Below, one piece after another: positions 22,364 through 34,185 of a DNA stretch of 64,000 nucleotides; positions within the stretch are counted from its first letter, which is position 1; every line of letters begins with the position of its first letter. Origin of the DNA: Pseudopithomyces maydicus (Eukaryota > Ascomycota > Dothideomycetes > Pleosporales > Didymosphaeriaceae); assembly GCA_026873275.1 (NCBI GenBank), contig JANTUC010000013.1, positions 992,001 through 1,056,000 on the forward strand. Reading direction: 5' to 3'. The notes beneath the pieces were generated by a model. That model was not told the DNA's origin and did not search any database. It saw nothing but the letters and a program-made list of their open reading frames with translations. The translations under genes were made by a program, and so were the position numbers.

Positions 22364-23840
22364 TGGTGGGATAGTTCTAGTTGACAGGGCGGAAGCAGAG
22401 TGCAAGTATGCTGATTCCAGGCCATTTAAGTCTCCCCGCCAACATGTTTCGACTTGTTGGGAGAAAAACTTGCCATGTAGCTGTCATTTGATGCAGCTAT
22501 GGAATCCACGGTCGGGAATATCAATCAAAGTGTTGCCTTGACGACTATGCAGGCATCATTGATGAACAGGTCAAATGATTTACGTTCAACAACATAATAG
22601 TCATAGTCCAAGTAAACTCGCTCTGCTAGTTGGTTTGACGTAAGGCTTCCAGACTGGCTGCAGATACATTTATTTTTTTCTGCCAAAGTCGGGTTGTCGG
22701 GCAAGGCAACGCAAAACAAAGGAGACATTTAGACAGCCTAGGAAGCGAGAAGATCATCGGAGCGTGCAGCATCAACCCTGAAGTGATATGACCTGTCTCA
22801 GCCTCATCGTGCGTACACAAAGCACTAGTAAAGTATGAATACGTTACAACTGAATGGGTTTATGATGACGAGGCCAGAGGTCTAGTAGTGACGTGGTTCA
22901 GGGGACGGTTTAGACTAGTCACCTACATATGCAATATGCAATGGAATCATACATTCCTGGCCTCAGCCACATCCACCGGGTACTAAATGGTGATTAACTA
23001 ATGTCGACGCGTTGCCCACGGAAACCAAATAGTCTGTCGACATGCTCTTGACGGTGTTTCACATGCACTTGTACCATGGAAATCAATAAAGGCGGTGCTT
23101 TGACCTCCATGTGGAGCACGCCAGGGACGAACGGCAGCCGCCCTGAGCGGAAGCGGCTGGGCATCTTGGTACGCGGCTACTAGGGTGGTGACAAACGTGC
23201 ATGAATCACAAAGGTCTTGTCGATGCACTGCGGCTCATCACTATGGAGGCATCTGCGTGGTCTTCAAGTAAACATCAGTAGAAGTGAGCGATGCATCAGC
23301 GGTCGATCGTAATGCTACTTGGATATGATGACGACGCAACTTTTCTGCCTATTCTTAGTCAAGGCCCGATGGCTGATGGGTGTTGTTTCAACTCCTTTAC
23401 CTAGAAAATGATTCGTGCAAGGCTATAGAGTCAAGAGACCTCATAATCGGCTAGCTTATGAAACAAATATGGACTGGCTCATGGTATAGTGGATCTGCCC
23501 AGGGGTCTAGCCCACAGCTAAGTGAGCGCCAGCCAATAGTGCTAGCTAATTTTGGGCTTAGACCCACTGTGCCCCCAGGTTCTAACCATGGCTATGGGCC
23601 CGTGTTTTTGGTACTCTGCTATTTGTTTCAAAGCATATTGTCAAGTGCATGTCAGGTAGTCGAGTGCACGAAAAGTGAGGCACATGACACTGTTGCAATG
23701 AGCGAGAAAGTATGGCTAATGGATTATCATTACAGAGGTCCTTATATGCTCTAGCATTGCGCTAGAGAAAGGGATTGAAGGGTATCGTACAGGGCTCGAC
23801 TGGCAGGGGTCGCTGAATTGAGGGCGGGAAGGTGAACTAT
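22364..23840. other. Gene-poor region with an inverted repeat
   Basis: About 1.5 kb without a supportable gene. An inverted repeat lies at 23503-23514 (GGGTCTAGCCCA) and 23553-23565 (TGGGCTTAGACCC), a 12-base arm with one extra base on the right and a 38-base spacer. The composition suggests decayed, possibly transposon-derived DNA. Confidence 0.45.
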
Positions 23841-24601
23841 CTAGTAAGAGGAAGAAGGCGGGTTGTATGGCGCAGGTGTAGGAGAAGGAGTGGGCTTCGG
23901 TTGAGGCTTGGGCTTAGGCTTGGGCTTCTCGGCCTTGACCTTGTCGCACTTGACACTCTTGATCTTGCGGTCGAATTCCTTGGGCAGCGTCTTCATGGTG
24001 ATCTGCTTGTCCGAGGCCTTGAGGCAGAGGGGAGTGTTGGTGGTTGGGCACTCGAACTCGCTTTGTGCAGACGTCAGCGCAGAACCTCAGAGTAATTACA
24101 CAGGAAGAAGTGCCATTGCACTGGTTGAGCACTGAAACTGTTGCAATACAGGAGATGGACTTACGTGTAGAAGTCGCACTTGTACTCTTTCTGTACAACC
24201 AAGCTGCGCGCCTGACCTTCCCATAGGCCATACAGACTGTTCAGGTTGATACAGCCGGCGTCGCCAGGGATAGGCGTGTAGTCAGTGGGCGAAGACTTGC
24301 CGGCGAGTTTCTGGGCCTTGTAAAGGGTGCATGCACCGTCGTTCTTCAGGTCCTATATATCACACATCAGAGCTGTTGCGATATTAAGTCACGGTGGAGA
24401 ACATACAGGGCCTTCGATGGCACCCGAGCCGGAACCCGAGCCAGAGCCAGAGCCAGAGCCAGAGCCAGAACCATAACTAGAACCAGAGCCGGAACCGTAG
24501 GTGGGAGATGTAGAGCTGCCGTACGAGCCAGAGGCCGGGACGGCGGCAGCAAAGGCAGGCACGGCGCCCAGCAGAGCGAGGAGGGTCAGCGAAGAGCGCA
24601 T
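23841..24601 (-). CDS. Secreted Gly/Ser-rich protein with a Lys/Pro tail, 200 aa
   Basis: Exons are 24601-24407, 24352-24165 and 24060-23841; introns have donors GTATGT and GTAAGT, and the frame is exact through both. Start ATG 24601 gives a signal peptide (MRSSLTLLALLGAVPAFAAA). Order: a Gly/Ser repeat (residues about 23-60, built from Gly-Ser dipeptides in GGCTCT codons); a central domain with five cysteines (GACTLY, AGCINL, YKCDFY, EFECPT, LCLKAS) and one more at VKCDK; then a basic KPKPKPKPQPKPTPSPTPAP tail ending in PPSSSY. I recognise no family. The low-complexity ends suggest a cell-wall or matrix-associated secreted protein. The intron 2 acceptor (AAAG) is the least certain point. Confidence 0.75.
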
Positions 24602-25559
24602 GATGGGGGCGAATTGGAAGCTTGGCGGGCGTCGGTGTGGTGGTATAGGAGGGACAGGGGCTGGCAGAGTCGAGGGTGGATAATGCAATTGTTCAAACGA
24701 GTGGCAGCGCGGGGAGCGCAGAGGCAGGGTAAAGAGCGACAAGAGCAGGCGCCAAAGGAAGAGGAGCACCTGTGCCCCCGGGGCCGATGGTGGCTTATAA
24801 GAGAGGAGAAAGACCGTTGCCAAGGGCAATTGGATGCAGGTCGCAATTAGAAAAGACGCCCCAGCGAGGGCCAGCCCAGGAGGGATCGCCGAACCTTAAA
24901 TTCCAGGCGGGTGAATGTTTGGCATCTGCACGTGCGCCATGGAGCAGTGCGAAACACTGGATAGGCGCTGGGAGCTCGATGCGGGTGGACGAGCCCCTGG
25001 CCGTGTCGCGATTGGGTGTGCGCGCGTCAACCCAGACACGGTGCGCCCGAACGGGCAAGCCTCCATCCAAGTCCGTTCGGATGCCGATCCTCACATCAGA
25101 CGCCCATGCCACCGAGCGAACACGGGAATGTGTGCGCTTGCTTCAATGTCCGCTATACGCCTGCGCTGCCGCAGCCTAGACTCTGCAAATCGCTTGCTGT
25201 ATGACGCACGCCGCCCCAAGCCCCAGAGCGGGTGGGGCGAGGCCATGCGCAGTCCCCCGACTTTTCCTCTTCGAATCCACCTGTGGCACTGGAGAGAGGG
25301 AAAGGGAGAAGGAGAGGGAGACGGATAGGCCTTGGTTCGCGAGCGTAGTAGCTATGTGCATAGTGCATTGTCGTGACCCATAGACGGAAGCCCAGCCCTC
25401 CAGGGGACTCGCCTCCCTCACAATCAGTCGAGAACCACAGACACCGAGGCGCAGGCAGGCTTGCGTGGTCGATGCGCTGGTCCGGAACAGTGAAGGAGCC
25501 TCTCCCGCTGCGTCTTCCATCAGAATGATCAAAGAAACCGCCCGATCCCGCAAAAGCCT
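24602..25559. other. Intergenic, GC-rich
   Basis: About 950 bases upstream of the secreted protein and downstream of the Zn2Cys6 gene. Overlapping frames on both strands, including a 280-residue minus-strand frame (25153-25995) that runs antiphase through the regulator gene, are compositional noise. A GA-rich stretch lies at 25291-25322. Confidence 0.5.
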
Positions 25560-27063
25560 TTACACCGTCTTCATCAGCGTGCCAAACGCAGGCTGCTCCA
25601 CAATCGTGAACGGCTGGACCACCCTCTCGGGGCTGTCCCTGCCCAAATCGCCCTTTGTCCGGTCCACCAAAACCGCTGCGGCCGAATCGCGGACTGATAG
25701 ATAAGGATCCCCCTCGCGGCACTCCCAGCAGACGCAATCGGGGGGATGGAAGTTCTTTGGGATGATACCACACACTTCTGCAGGCCACATCAATCCTTTC
25801 CTCGTTTCCCTGTCTGACACCTGCCAAATATCCGCAACCACCTCCTTTGCCCACGCGTTGAACCACATGTTGGGAGCGCGGACTAAGGCGATGGCCCAGT
25901 TCGCAAAGATGATGAGCGCAAAGGGCCTTCGCTCCATCAAGAGCTTGAAGTAGGCATGGGGGGCACTCATTGTCCACACGAGAGCGTTGGCCCAAAGCGG
26001 TGGCTTGCAGGGTGAGTTCATGAAGAACCTCTCCCAGTGCATTAGAGCCTCGCGGTACGTTTGCCGATGCTCATCCTCGACGACGGGGGACGTGTCCAGG
26101 AAATGGCTCAGCGAGCGGACCACCTTGGCGCCCATGGCATGCATTACGCATGGCTTCATTTTGTGTGGCAGCGGTTTGACCAGCTCTCGCAATGTACCGT
26201 TCTCGACGCCTGACATGCTGGGTCCAAGAGCATTCCATGCTCCTCTGAGAACTTGAAGGATATCCAGAAACGTTTCCAGTGGACTTATTTCACTATCAAA
26301 ACCAAAGACGATAGGTAGACCGATGGTGTAGACGAGTATCAAGAAGGAAAACGCCGTTATGGCCCCGCCATTGACAGCATTGACTTCCTTAACAGACTCG
26401 CGGAAAGAAACCAGGGCTTCGTGGTGCTGTTTGAATGCATTGTGGACATGCCGGTCCCGGTTGTTCGTATCGATAATGGCCAGATGTAATGCTGAGAAGG
26501 CTAGGACGCTGTGCATCAAGAAAAGATGAGACTTTGCCTCGCCCGGTACGTTGACCTGGAATAAAACCAAGCTGTCTTTCGGTGCGAGGGTCAGCGAGGA
26601 TGTAGTTGCATAATGCCGAAGAAGGCCCAAATCGTCGGCGTCAAAGCTGGCTAGCGGCACTGGGTAGGCTAATGCATCTAATGTAGGTAGAGTTCTGCGA
26701 CAATTTTCAGTATGAGTCGTACACATGGATGATCATGGTGAGCGAAATTGACTGACTCGCTGAATTGTTTCTCGATCAACGGGCGAACTGCTTCACTCCA
26801 CGCTGTGAAATCGCATGTTGCCCCCCACTTTGTGCAGTTGCCACACCTGGGCATCCGCATGTCACACTGTATCAAGTAAGTCGACCGCGCAACGTTGAAT
26901 TGAAAGAGGAAAATATGCCCAGAGGGCGTTGGGTCCTTCCAATCCAGGAGTCATGCTGATCCTACGTAGGTAATGAGATGATGCGTACCTTCTTTCTTCG
27001 TTTCTTACATTGGCTGCAGCCATTCCGGCTCTTAGTATGATACTTGCGCAAGCCACCCGCCAT
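25560..27063 (-). CDS. Zn(2)Cys(6) fungal transcription factor, 439 aa
   Basis: A nuclear DNA-binding regulator. Exons are 27063-26989, 26866-26757 and 26694-25560. The first intron (GTACGC donor, ACAG acceptor) splits the binuclear zinc cluster: splicing joins CSQCKKRRKK to CDMRMPRCGNC, giving the exact CX2CX6CX6CX2CX6C spacing. The second intron has a GTCAGT donor. Downstream is the fungal-specific regulatory half typical of small regulators (LDALAYPVPLASFDADDLGL, HLFLMHSVLAFSALHLA). No linker coiled coil is evident. Target genes are unknown; no biosynthetic cluster is visible next to it. Confidence 0.9.
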
Positions 27064-28153
27064 TGGTCAGTTCAAACTGGAAGTTGTAAAGTATCAGGAT
27101 TTGGTCCCAATGCGAGTTCAAGCCGCGCTGGTAGTCGATGGGCTCAAGGCTGCTGTGAGGTTGGGTGAAGCGTCGTGTGGGGAAGGAGGGTGCGTTTCTT
27201 CCGGCGTAAACCTTACTTACAAAGGCTAAAACCCGCCCCCTCTAGGTAGAAAGCAGAAAGGCTTCTCGGGAATTTTGGAAGACGATAGGGAAAGCCTACT
27301 TGAGCTTTGGAGGAGAATAGATGGCAAGGCCTCGAATTTATTCAATCTACCTTTGCACCACATCACCCTCTCTCTCAAGTAGCTTTTTTTGGGCTGAGCT
27401 TTGCGTATTGATGATACCTTGGCACCGGTAACCTGATAAATCCCCCGCCGCAGAAATATCCTCGGCGTCACACAAGGCCGTGAACACCGAGCAAATGATC
27501 ACGAAGATAATGTACCAGGCCAACCGTCAAACGGTACTCTCCTGTTTCGAAAACCCAAAAACTATCGCGCAAAGGCCATACGACCCCAAATTCGGAGAAC
27601 GTCATGTTTGAAGGCAGGAGCACATGGAAACCACATGGGACCCACTCTACCGGGGGCTAGATCGCTGGTTGACCTAGCGTCCGTGGTTCAACACTGCCGG
27701 TATCTTATGTCAGATTTCGTAGCCGTGTTTGAGCACCATTTGAGATGAGAAGTGGGGGCAATGCGTCAGATGGTATGCGTTTGACGCTTTCTTCTCTGAT
27801 TCTTGGAATATGAAGATGTGCTTCTACGCACCCATTTGGTGAGTGTGTGGGAAATCCAGCAATTGGAAAGTTATGAAGTTTGCAAGTTTCATACATTAAA
27901 TAGCACTACAAGTTCAACAGACCAAGGCGAAAAAACTAGAAGGCCCGAAATATACAAGCTATCCCTATTCTCAAAAGACATATTGCCGGCCAAGGATTGA
28001 ACCACCTACTTTTCTAACAACGCCACCCAAAATGAGACTGTTCCAAACCCAAGTACCCAAAACACGCACGATCCGCAAGGGGGTGATGAAAAGCCATCAA
28101 CGGTCCAGCCGATATTATTCTGCATTTAACCCGAACCAGCAATACAAAGCTGT
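27064..28153. other. Intergenic between two minus-strand genes
   Basis: About 1.1 kb without a supportable gene. A B-box-like GGTTCAATCC on the minus strand near 27990 does not belong to a foldable tRNA. Confidence 0.5.
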
Positions 28154-31100
28154 CTAAGCTTTACTGCGCTTGGCAAGATAGTACGTTAGAAGATTAAGGT
28201 GCTGCTCTCGCGCGCCGGCTACGGCCTTCCAGAACACCTCTTTCTCGCCCCCAATGCGCTCGTGCAGCGAAACACAGACATCGATGTCCGCTTTACGCAC
28301 ATCAGCGTCAGTATCGTCCAGACACCGCACAGCTAGCTTGCCTAACCGTGCGGTCTGTTCTTCGGTCAAAGGTATGTTTTTAGCCCCGGAGATCTGGATG
28401 AGAGATGCAAGCGTATGAAGCGCCATGGTGGTTGATCGATTCGAAGGTACGGATGTTGAGGAGGTAGACGAAGCTTTCGAATTCGGAGAAGAAACGGGTG
28501 TTGAGGCAGGGGTGTCTTCGACAAGAGCAAGTACAGCGTTTAAGCATTCTGATGTTTGACCGTAGCGCACGATCTCATCCGCAGTGGCTTCAAGGTCCGT
28601 AGCAATGTGCGAACTATTCTCGTATTGGGATTTGGTCTGCAACAGGGTGCACAGCACACGGGAAAAATGACGTGCTGTCTCCTTTCGATACAGGGACAGC
28701 ATGGCGCGGATGGTTGCCAACGCTTGGACTTTCAGGTTGGCAACTTTCGCAGGGGGTGTCTTCAGAAGGTCGCCTGGTGTCTGGAGATACTCCAAGCAAG
28801 CTAGGAGCAACTCGCTAAACTTCTCGTCGTTGGGACCCCAGATATCTTGATTGGACTTTACCATGTCTTGGAGTCGTCGGAACATGTGCGCTTCGACAGT
28901 TTGGCTTTGAATTTTTTGATGCCGCTTGCCAGAAGCTGTCGGTTCTTGATGACTTCTGGGCCATTACTTTCCGCTGTCTCTGTATGCATGATACTCCCTG
29001 TGCTGGTCGTCTTGTGGTGGCCGCGCCTAGGTGTCTCAGTTGATCCGCCCATCGTGATGTTGCTGTCTGGGCTCTGCGAACTGTGCCTGGGCTCGGTGTT
29101 CTTCTCGTTCAATGGCAACTCCTCTAGAACTGGTTTCTCGGATTCGTTGGATGCAGCAGTGGGCTCTTCACCAACAAAAGGATCTTCGTAAACTTGGACC
29201 TCTTCTTGGGCATCTGTACCCCGTACAATGCTTCGACCCGAGCCAATGCTAATATCACCCATGGAACTGGGGCTCTTCAATGGCGATACATGCGGGCTTG
29301 TTCCGGCCAGCCGAGACGTGGTAGCTGCCGGTTTGGGTGGACTACGCTGCGCAGGCTGGACTGGAGGTCTCTCAAGGGTTGGGATGACCATAGTAAAATT
29401 ATCATCGTCTTCACCATCGACGGCAAAGTTATCGATTGATACATCAGGGATTTGTTTGTGACGGAATGGGATGACACCAGGCTCATGATGACTTTGCGAG
29501 CGTACAAATGGCTTGACTAATGTAAGATCTTCATCTTTCGAAGGACTGACGGCTGGACTACCGTGGCGTGAACTGGTGCCGGGTGCTTTGCGATGAGCTG
29601 TGACCTCACCTAGCCTGGACTTGCTACGAACCGGGCTGATGTTTGGGCTATTTTGTGTCTGAGCTCGCGGACGGCTTATGCTTTTCGGTGCACCAGTCTT
29701 CTTAGTCGTGGTTGCGACCGGCGTCTTCTCAGGTGTCATGGAAGGGATTACCTTGCCTGTTCCTGCACGCCGCACTGCATAAGGGTCGGCTGTGGCTGGC
29801 CTGTGAAGTTCAGGTCGGCGCATGGGTCGCCTGGCCGTACCGCTCATCAACGAACCAGTGCCATTTCCCGATACAGCTGATTTGGTAGCGCTGCCTAGTG
29901 CAGAAGGTGGTCGACCGGAAGCGGACGATGCTGATGCAGTGTTCGATGTTGTTCTAGGACCTAAAGACTTCGCTGATTGCGATTTAACAGGTGAGTAACT
30001 AGCTTGAGCAGAATTGGGGCGTTCAGGAACACCTTTAGCACCCATATTTGCTCTACGCTGCTCAGCAATCTTGGCCTTCAACGCCGCCCTTGCCGCCGCA
30101 CTACCTCCTCCAACGGACTTTGAAAAATTGGAGGTGCTGCTTTGTGACGCTACCAAGGATGCGTTTGGATTGTTCGGGTCCTTCTCTAAGCCGGTCTTCT
30201 CGCGCTTCTCGAGCGTGTTGAAAATCCTATCAATGTGTCAGTGTGCGGATGTCTTATCCTGATAATATGTACGTACGCTTCAGCCTTTTGAGGCCAGACA
30301 AGCGCAAATGTCCAATATGTGCTTCGATAAGCCTCGCGAACCTTTGGGTTAGCGTCGGTCAGACCTTTCTTAAGGATCTTTTCAACCGTCTCCAGTCCAG
30401 AATGCTCGATCTGGGACTTGTGCTTGCGAATCAAAGCCTTGACCCAACTCGAGGAAAAGCTGCGCGGTTGCACATTCTTGTCTTGCGATGCGAACAAAAC
30501 ATGTTCTAGCAACCGTTTTGAGTAGGATGCATTCGAGATGATGGCCTCTACTGTAGTATTGCCGTTCTGCGCAGCAATGTTCTTGGTCGCGGCGCACATT
30601 TTGACGAATGTCTGCAGCAAGACCTCAATCCATGGATCAATTGAGGGGCCCAGAGTCTTCGCTAGCTCTTGCACCAGCTGGCATCCATTTGTAGACATGG
30701 TGGTACGTAACGAGGTTGCAACCTTTATAATTCCATCCAGTAGGGATTTGATGCCAGCTACAAAGACGGCATGGAATTCGCTAGGGGCATTGCCTTTCGT
30801 TATGCGTCGCAACTTGGTTGTGTTCTTGTCGCGGGGTATCCAGTTCTGCTCTGATTCTTTGCCCTCAAAGTGGGGTGTCATATCTCGAAAGATATCCTCG
30901 AGCTCCCGGTATGTGTAGATTTGCATGGGATCCATGGACACGGGCTCGCTCGGTGGTGGGGCATGTTCGCTCATGATGCTGTCAGCGAAGCCTGTATCCG
31001 GCTGTAAGGATTGCGCGCGGGCCGTGGGTATGGGACGGACGACAGGCGGGGCAATCTCAGGCTCGGCAGGGCTTGGACCGTCCATGTGGGAGGTGATGTA

Positions 31101-31872
31101 TGCGGCGATAGTCTTGCGCACGTTGGCGTTTATGAGCTGCTTCTTGAGATCAACTTTGGCGCGTTCCGGAGCAGCCCTAGGGGGTGGTCAGCAGGCCACG
31201 GCCAGAGTATAGTGCTGGATCAAATCCCACCTGAACAACTCAACAACAGCAATCTTGGCAGCTTCGCGCACGCCTGGATCGGCGTCCTCGAGGTTCGCAA
31301 CAAGCTGAGGCACGTAAGACTTGAATGGGAGACCCTGGGTCTTGTTCATCTGCGGAAAGGTATGTGAGCCTATCGTCTCATGTCTCGGATAGGGTAGAAC
31401 ACGGCAGCGCACGCACCTTGACGAGACACGGCATTGAGGCCTCTTTGGCACGCGGGTTCGTACCCTTGAGGGCATTCTGGATGGCGGTTTCGACCTCGAG
31501 CGGGCACAATGGGTGCAGGTCTGCCAGGAGCTGTGCGGCGGCGGTGCGGTGGCTCTCGCGCGTATCACCCAGACGGTCGACGAGGATGGGCAGCAGCCTG
31601 GCCGATTGCGAGGTGAGCACCCAGGTCTGATCCTGCAGCTGTAAACGCTTAATGAAGTGGCTCAGGGTCGAGAGGCCCGTAGCGACGAGGGCAGCCGAGG
31701 TGGTGGCGCTGGTGGCAATGCGGATGCATTCGAAGGTGTCGGCCTGGCAGGCCTCGGGGACGCGCTGGTGCTTTATGTAGGATTTCACGGGAGTGAAGAG
31801 CTGCAGGCGGGTGTCGACGGCGGTCGAGGGCTTCTTAAGAGCCGCAAGGAGGGCGGCGACTTGCTCCTCCAT
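28154..31872 (-). CDS. stu1: CLASP/Stu1 microtubule plus-end protein, 1182 aa (one frameshift)
   Basis: CLASP proteins bind tubulin and stabilise spindle microtubules and kinetochore attachment. Exons are 31872-31417, 31349-31231, 31176-30277 and 30226-28154, with introns of 67, 54 and 50 bases. The N-terminus is HEAT-like (TOG) with STLSHFIKRLQLQ and VANLEDADPGVREAAK; a second CLASP TOG domain follows in exon 3 (LEDIFRDMTPHFEGKESEQ, KILKKGLTDANPKVREAYR). A long basic Ser/Pro-rich microtubule-binding region (SGRPPSALGS, RRPMRRPEL) and a C-terminal helical domain complete it. The frame breaks at the A6 run (T6 at 28912-28917 on the plus strand): one extra A changes a stop at 28858 into GIKKIQSQTVEAHMFRRLQD and opens 243 more residues. 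GT repeats lie just upstream of the start. Confidence 0.9.
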
Positions 31873-32929
31873 GGTGGGCGGGTGTTATTGTGGTGTGTTT
31901 GTCTGCGCGAGGTACATGAGGCAAAGCTGGGCCGTGGGAGAGAGGGAGGGTATGTGCGCGTATGTGTTGGTGGTGTGTATGTGTGTGTGTGTGCGTGTCG
32001 TGTTGTTGTTCAGTGCCGGGAAGCACCCAGGCGCGGGACCTGCCCGCCGTGTTTTGACCATTGGTTTCATCGGCAACCACGTTAGTCGCCCCCACCAATG
32101 CGCTTTTGCTCCCCAGCCAGACAGATTGGACAGCAAATGCCTCTTGGTCGCATTAAAATGCCTCTCGATCCTAGCAAATGCCTCGTAGTCCTAGGCACCC
32201 CGTGTGCATGGATTCGCCGCTCTTCCCAGCCAGCTTGCCTGGGTGCATCGTGGGAAACCCTGGGCAGCCTCCAGTGCGCTGCCAGAGGGCAATGCCGGCG
32301 AATGCAGACCCTCAACCGCTTCTTTTCAATGCACACAAGACTGTAGAGCGAGCCCAAGCCAAATTGCCGTGACTGCCCGCTCCCTCTCTGCCGTCTCGCG
32401 AAGACCAACACATCGCTTGTCTGCATCGCCTCCCTAGCGATGCGCCTGCAGCAACGGCTACCAATCCCACGCACCGTCGACCACGGCCAGCCCCGCATCC
32501 AATATCGAACCCCCAAGGCCAGTCTAGGAGGACGAATAACATCATCCATAAACCATTCAGACGTGGGGCATTGACGTTCACACTACCTCAGCATACATGT
32601 CTGGGCCGCGCCTGCTCCTCCCCCAACATCAAATACCGCCATCGCCCCCTCCATATTCTCCTCCTTTCCTCTCCACAACTTCCACACCCATCTATCTGTG
32701 ACATCTGAACCTCTTGTATTACTCTATATTCTTCTTCCCCAACACCACCGCTAACTCGTGAACAGCGTCCAAAAGTATGGCGCTCACCACGTTGCAAGAC
32801 ATGTTCTGTGCGCGCGTGTTATCCCATCAACATCAAGGTAAAAATCAGTGCTAAGTATGCTGAGCATGGACCGGTGTTCGTTTCCGGCACACGTCTCAAT
32901 CACCTCTGCTGAAAGCTCCATTGCGAGCT
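31873..32929. other. Divergent promoter region of CLASP and THI4
   Basis: About 1 kb. A GT microsatellite at 31965-31998 lies in the CLASP leader. The THI4 side holds a possible upstream ATG at 32777 and a donor-like G/GTAAAA at 32838 ahead of the riboswitch. No gene seen. Confidence 0.5.
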
Positions 32930-33062
32930 GAAGGCTGGGTGGGCGAGCCGTGTGCGGGACTCGTTCTGAGATTATACGGTTCCAACTTGATCTGGATAAT
33001 ACCAGCGAAAGGATCATGCCTTCCTACTCCTTTTGTGAGAGGACAAACTTAACAGTCTGCAG
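32838..33062 (+). other. Probable 5'-leader intron of THI4 carrying the riboswitch
   Basis: A donor (CAAG/GTAAAA) at 32838 and an acceptor (CTTAAC branch, TCTGCAG) ending at 33062 bracket the aptamer. Left unspliced, the ATG at 32777 gives a short upstream frame ending TAA; spliced, it ends TGA at about 33077. Fungal thiamine genes are known to use TPP-dependent splicing of such an intron. Splice choice here is inferred. Confidence 0.5.
32930..33024 (+). promoter_or_regulatory. TPP (thiamine pyrophosphate) riboswitch
   Basis: Both conserved TPP-aptamer blocks are present and correctly spaced: CTGAGATTATACGG (32966-32979, with the CUGAGA T-loop) and CTTGATCTGGATAATACCAG (32986-33005) followed by CGAAAGGATCATGCC. 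The P2 stem pairs CCGTGT (32948-32953) with ATACGG (32974-32979); a possible P1 pairs GAAGGC (32930-32935) with GCCTTC (33018-33023). It lies 70 bases upstream of the THI4 ATG on the same strand. In fungi this aptamer represses thiamine genes through splicing when TPP is high. Confidence 0.95.
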
Positions 33063-33093
33063 GCTCTAACTACCCTTGAGATAATTGTCCGAC

Positions 33094-34185
33094 ATGTCTC
33101 CTCCTGCGGCTACCTTTGAGAACCCGCTCGCTGTCAGTGACATTGCAGTCCCTGTCAAGAAGGACCTTGCAGTCAAGCCTGCTGTTGATCGCCATGCAAA
33201 GACGTTGGCCGAGATGGAGGAAAAGTGGGAGACTTTCACCTTTTCTCCGATCCGTGAAAGCCAGGTGTCCCGTGCTATGAGTACGAATGTCCTTTGATAT
33301 GACTACAAGACCTTAAATTGACCACATCACTAGCTCGTCGCTACTTTGCCGACCTCGACACCTATGCCGAATCGGACATCGTCATCGTTGGTGCAGGCTC
33401 ATGTGGTCTGAGCACTGCTTACGAGCTCGCGAAGAAGCGTCCTGACCTCAAGATTGCCATCATCGAAGCAAGTGTCTCTCCGGGCGGCGGTGCATGGCTC
33501 GGTGGCCAGCTCTTCAGTGCCATGGTCATGCGCAAGCCCGCTGATGCCTTCCTGAATGACCTCGGCGTGCCATATGAAGACGAAGGCGACTATGTAGTTG
33601 TGAAGCATGCCGTAAGCTCCAGTTCCTCATTCTCGTTTTAGATCCATCCTGACGTGGTAGGCACTCTTCACATCCACCCTCCTTTCAAAGGTTCTCTCCT
33701 TCCCCAATGTCAAGCTCTTCAACGCCACCGCCGTTGAAGACCTCATTACTCGCCCCGCTCCAACCGCATCCAATCCTGCCGCCGTTCGCATCGCTGGTGT
33801 GGTGACCAACTGGACCCTCGTATCCATGCACCATGATGACCAATCCTGTATGGACCCGAATACTATCAATGCACCTCTCGTCATCTCTACCACCGGCCAC
33901 GACGGTCCCTTCGGCGCTTTCTCCGTGAAGCGCCTTGTAAGCATGCAACAGCTTGAGAAGCTGGGTGGCATGCGGGGCTTGGACATGCGCACAGCAGAGG
34001 ATGCCATCGTGAAGCGGACCAGGGAAGTCATCAAGGGCCTCATTGTGGGTGGCATGGAGTTGAGCGAGGTAGACGGAGCCAACCGCATGGGTCCCACCTT
34101 TGGAGCAATGGCCTTGAGCGGAGTCAAGGCTGCCGAGGAAGCTTTGAAGGTCATTGATGAGAGGAAGGCCGAGAACATGGAGTAA
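33094..34185 (+). CDS. thi4: Thiamine thiazole synthase THI4, 329 aa
   Basis: THI4 makes the thiazole half of thiamine from NAD and glycine, taking sulfur from its own cysteine in a single turnover. Exons are 33094-33280, 33334-33611 and 33661-34185 (introns 53 and 49 bases, CTGAC branch in the second). The start ATG is at 33094; an in-frame TTG nine bases upstream is not used. Visible marks: dinucleotide-binding VIVGAGSCGLS, SVSPGGGAWLGGQLF, the sulfur-donor Cys218 in DDQSCMDPNT (codon 33847-33849), TTGHDGPFGAF, and the late GGMELSEVDGANRMGPTFGA. Cys218 is kept, so this is the suicide type rather than the sulfide-using type. Regulation is by the TPP riboswitch in the leader. Confidence 0.97.

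Noticed and set aside
25153..25995. 280-residue minus-strand frame
   Set aside because: Overlaps the end of the Zn2Cys6 gene in another frame and lacks motifs; it is a GC-driven shadow.
27960..28010. Possible tRNA on the minus strand (GGTTCAATCC)
   Set aside because: The T stem does not pair and no acceptor or anticodon arm can be built around it.
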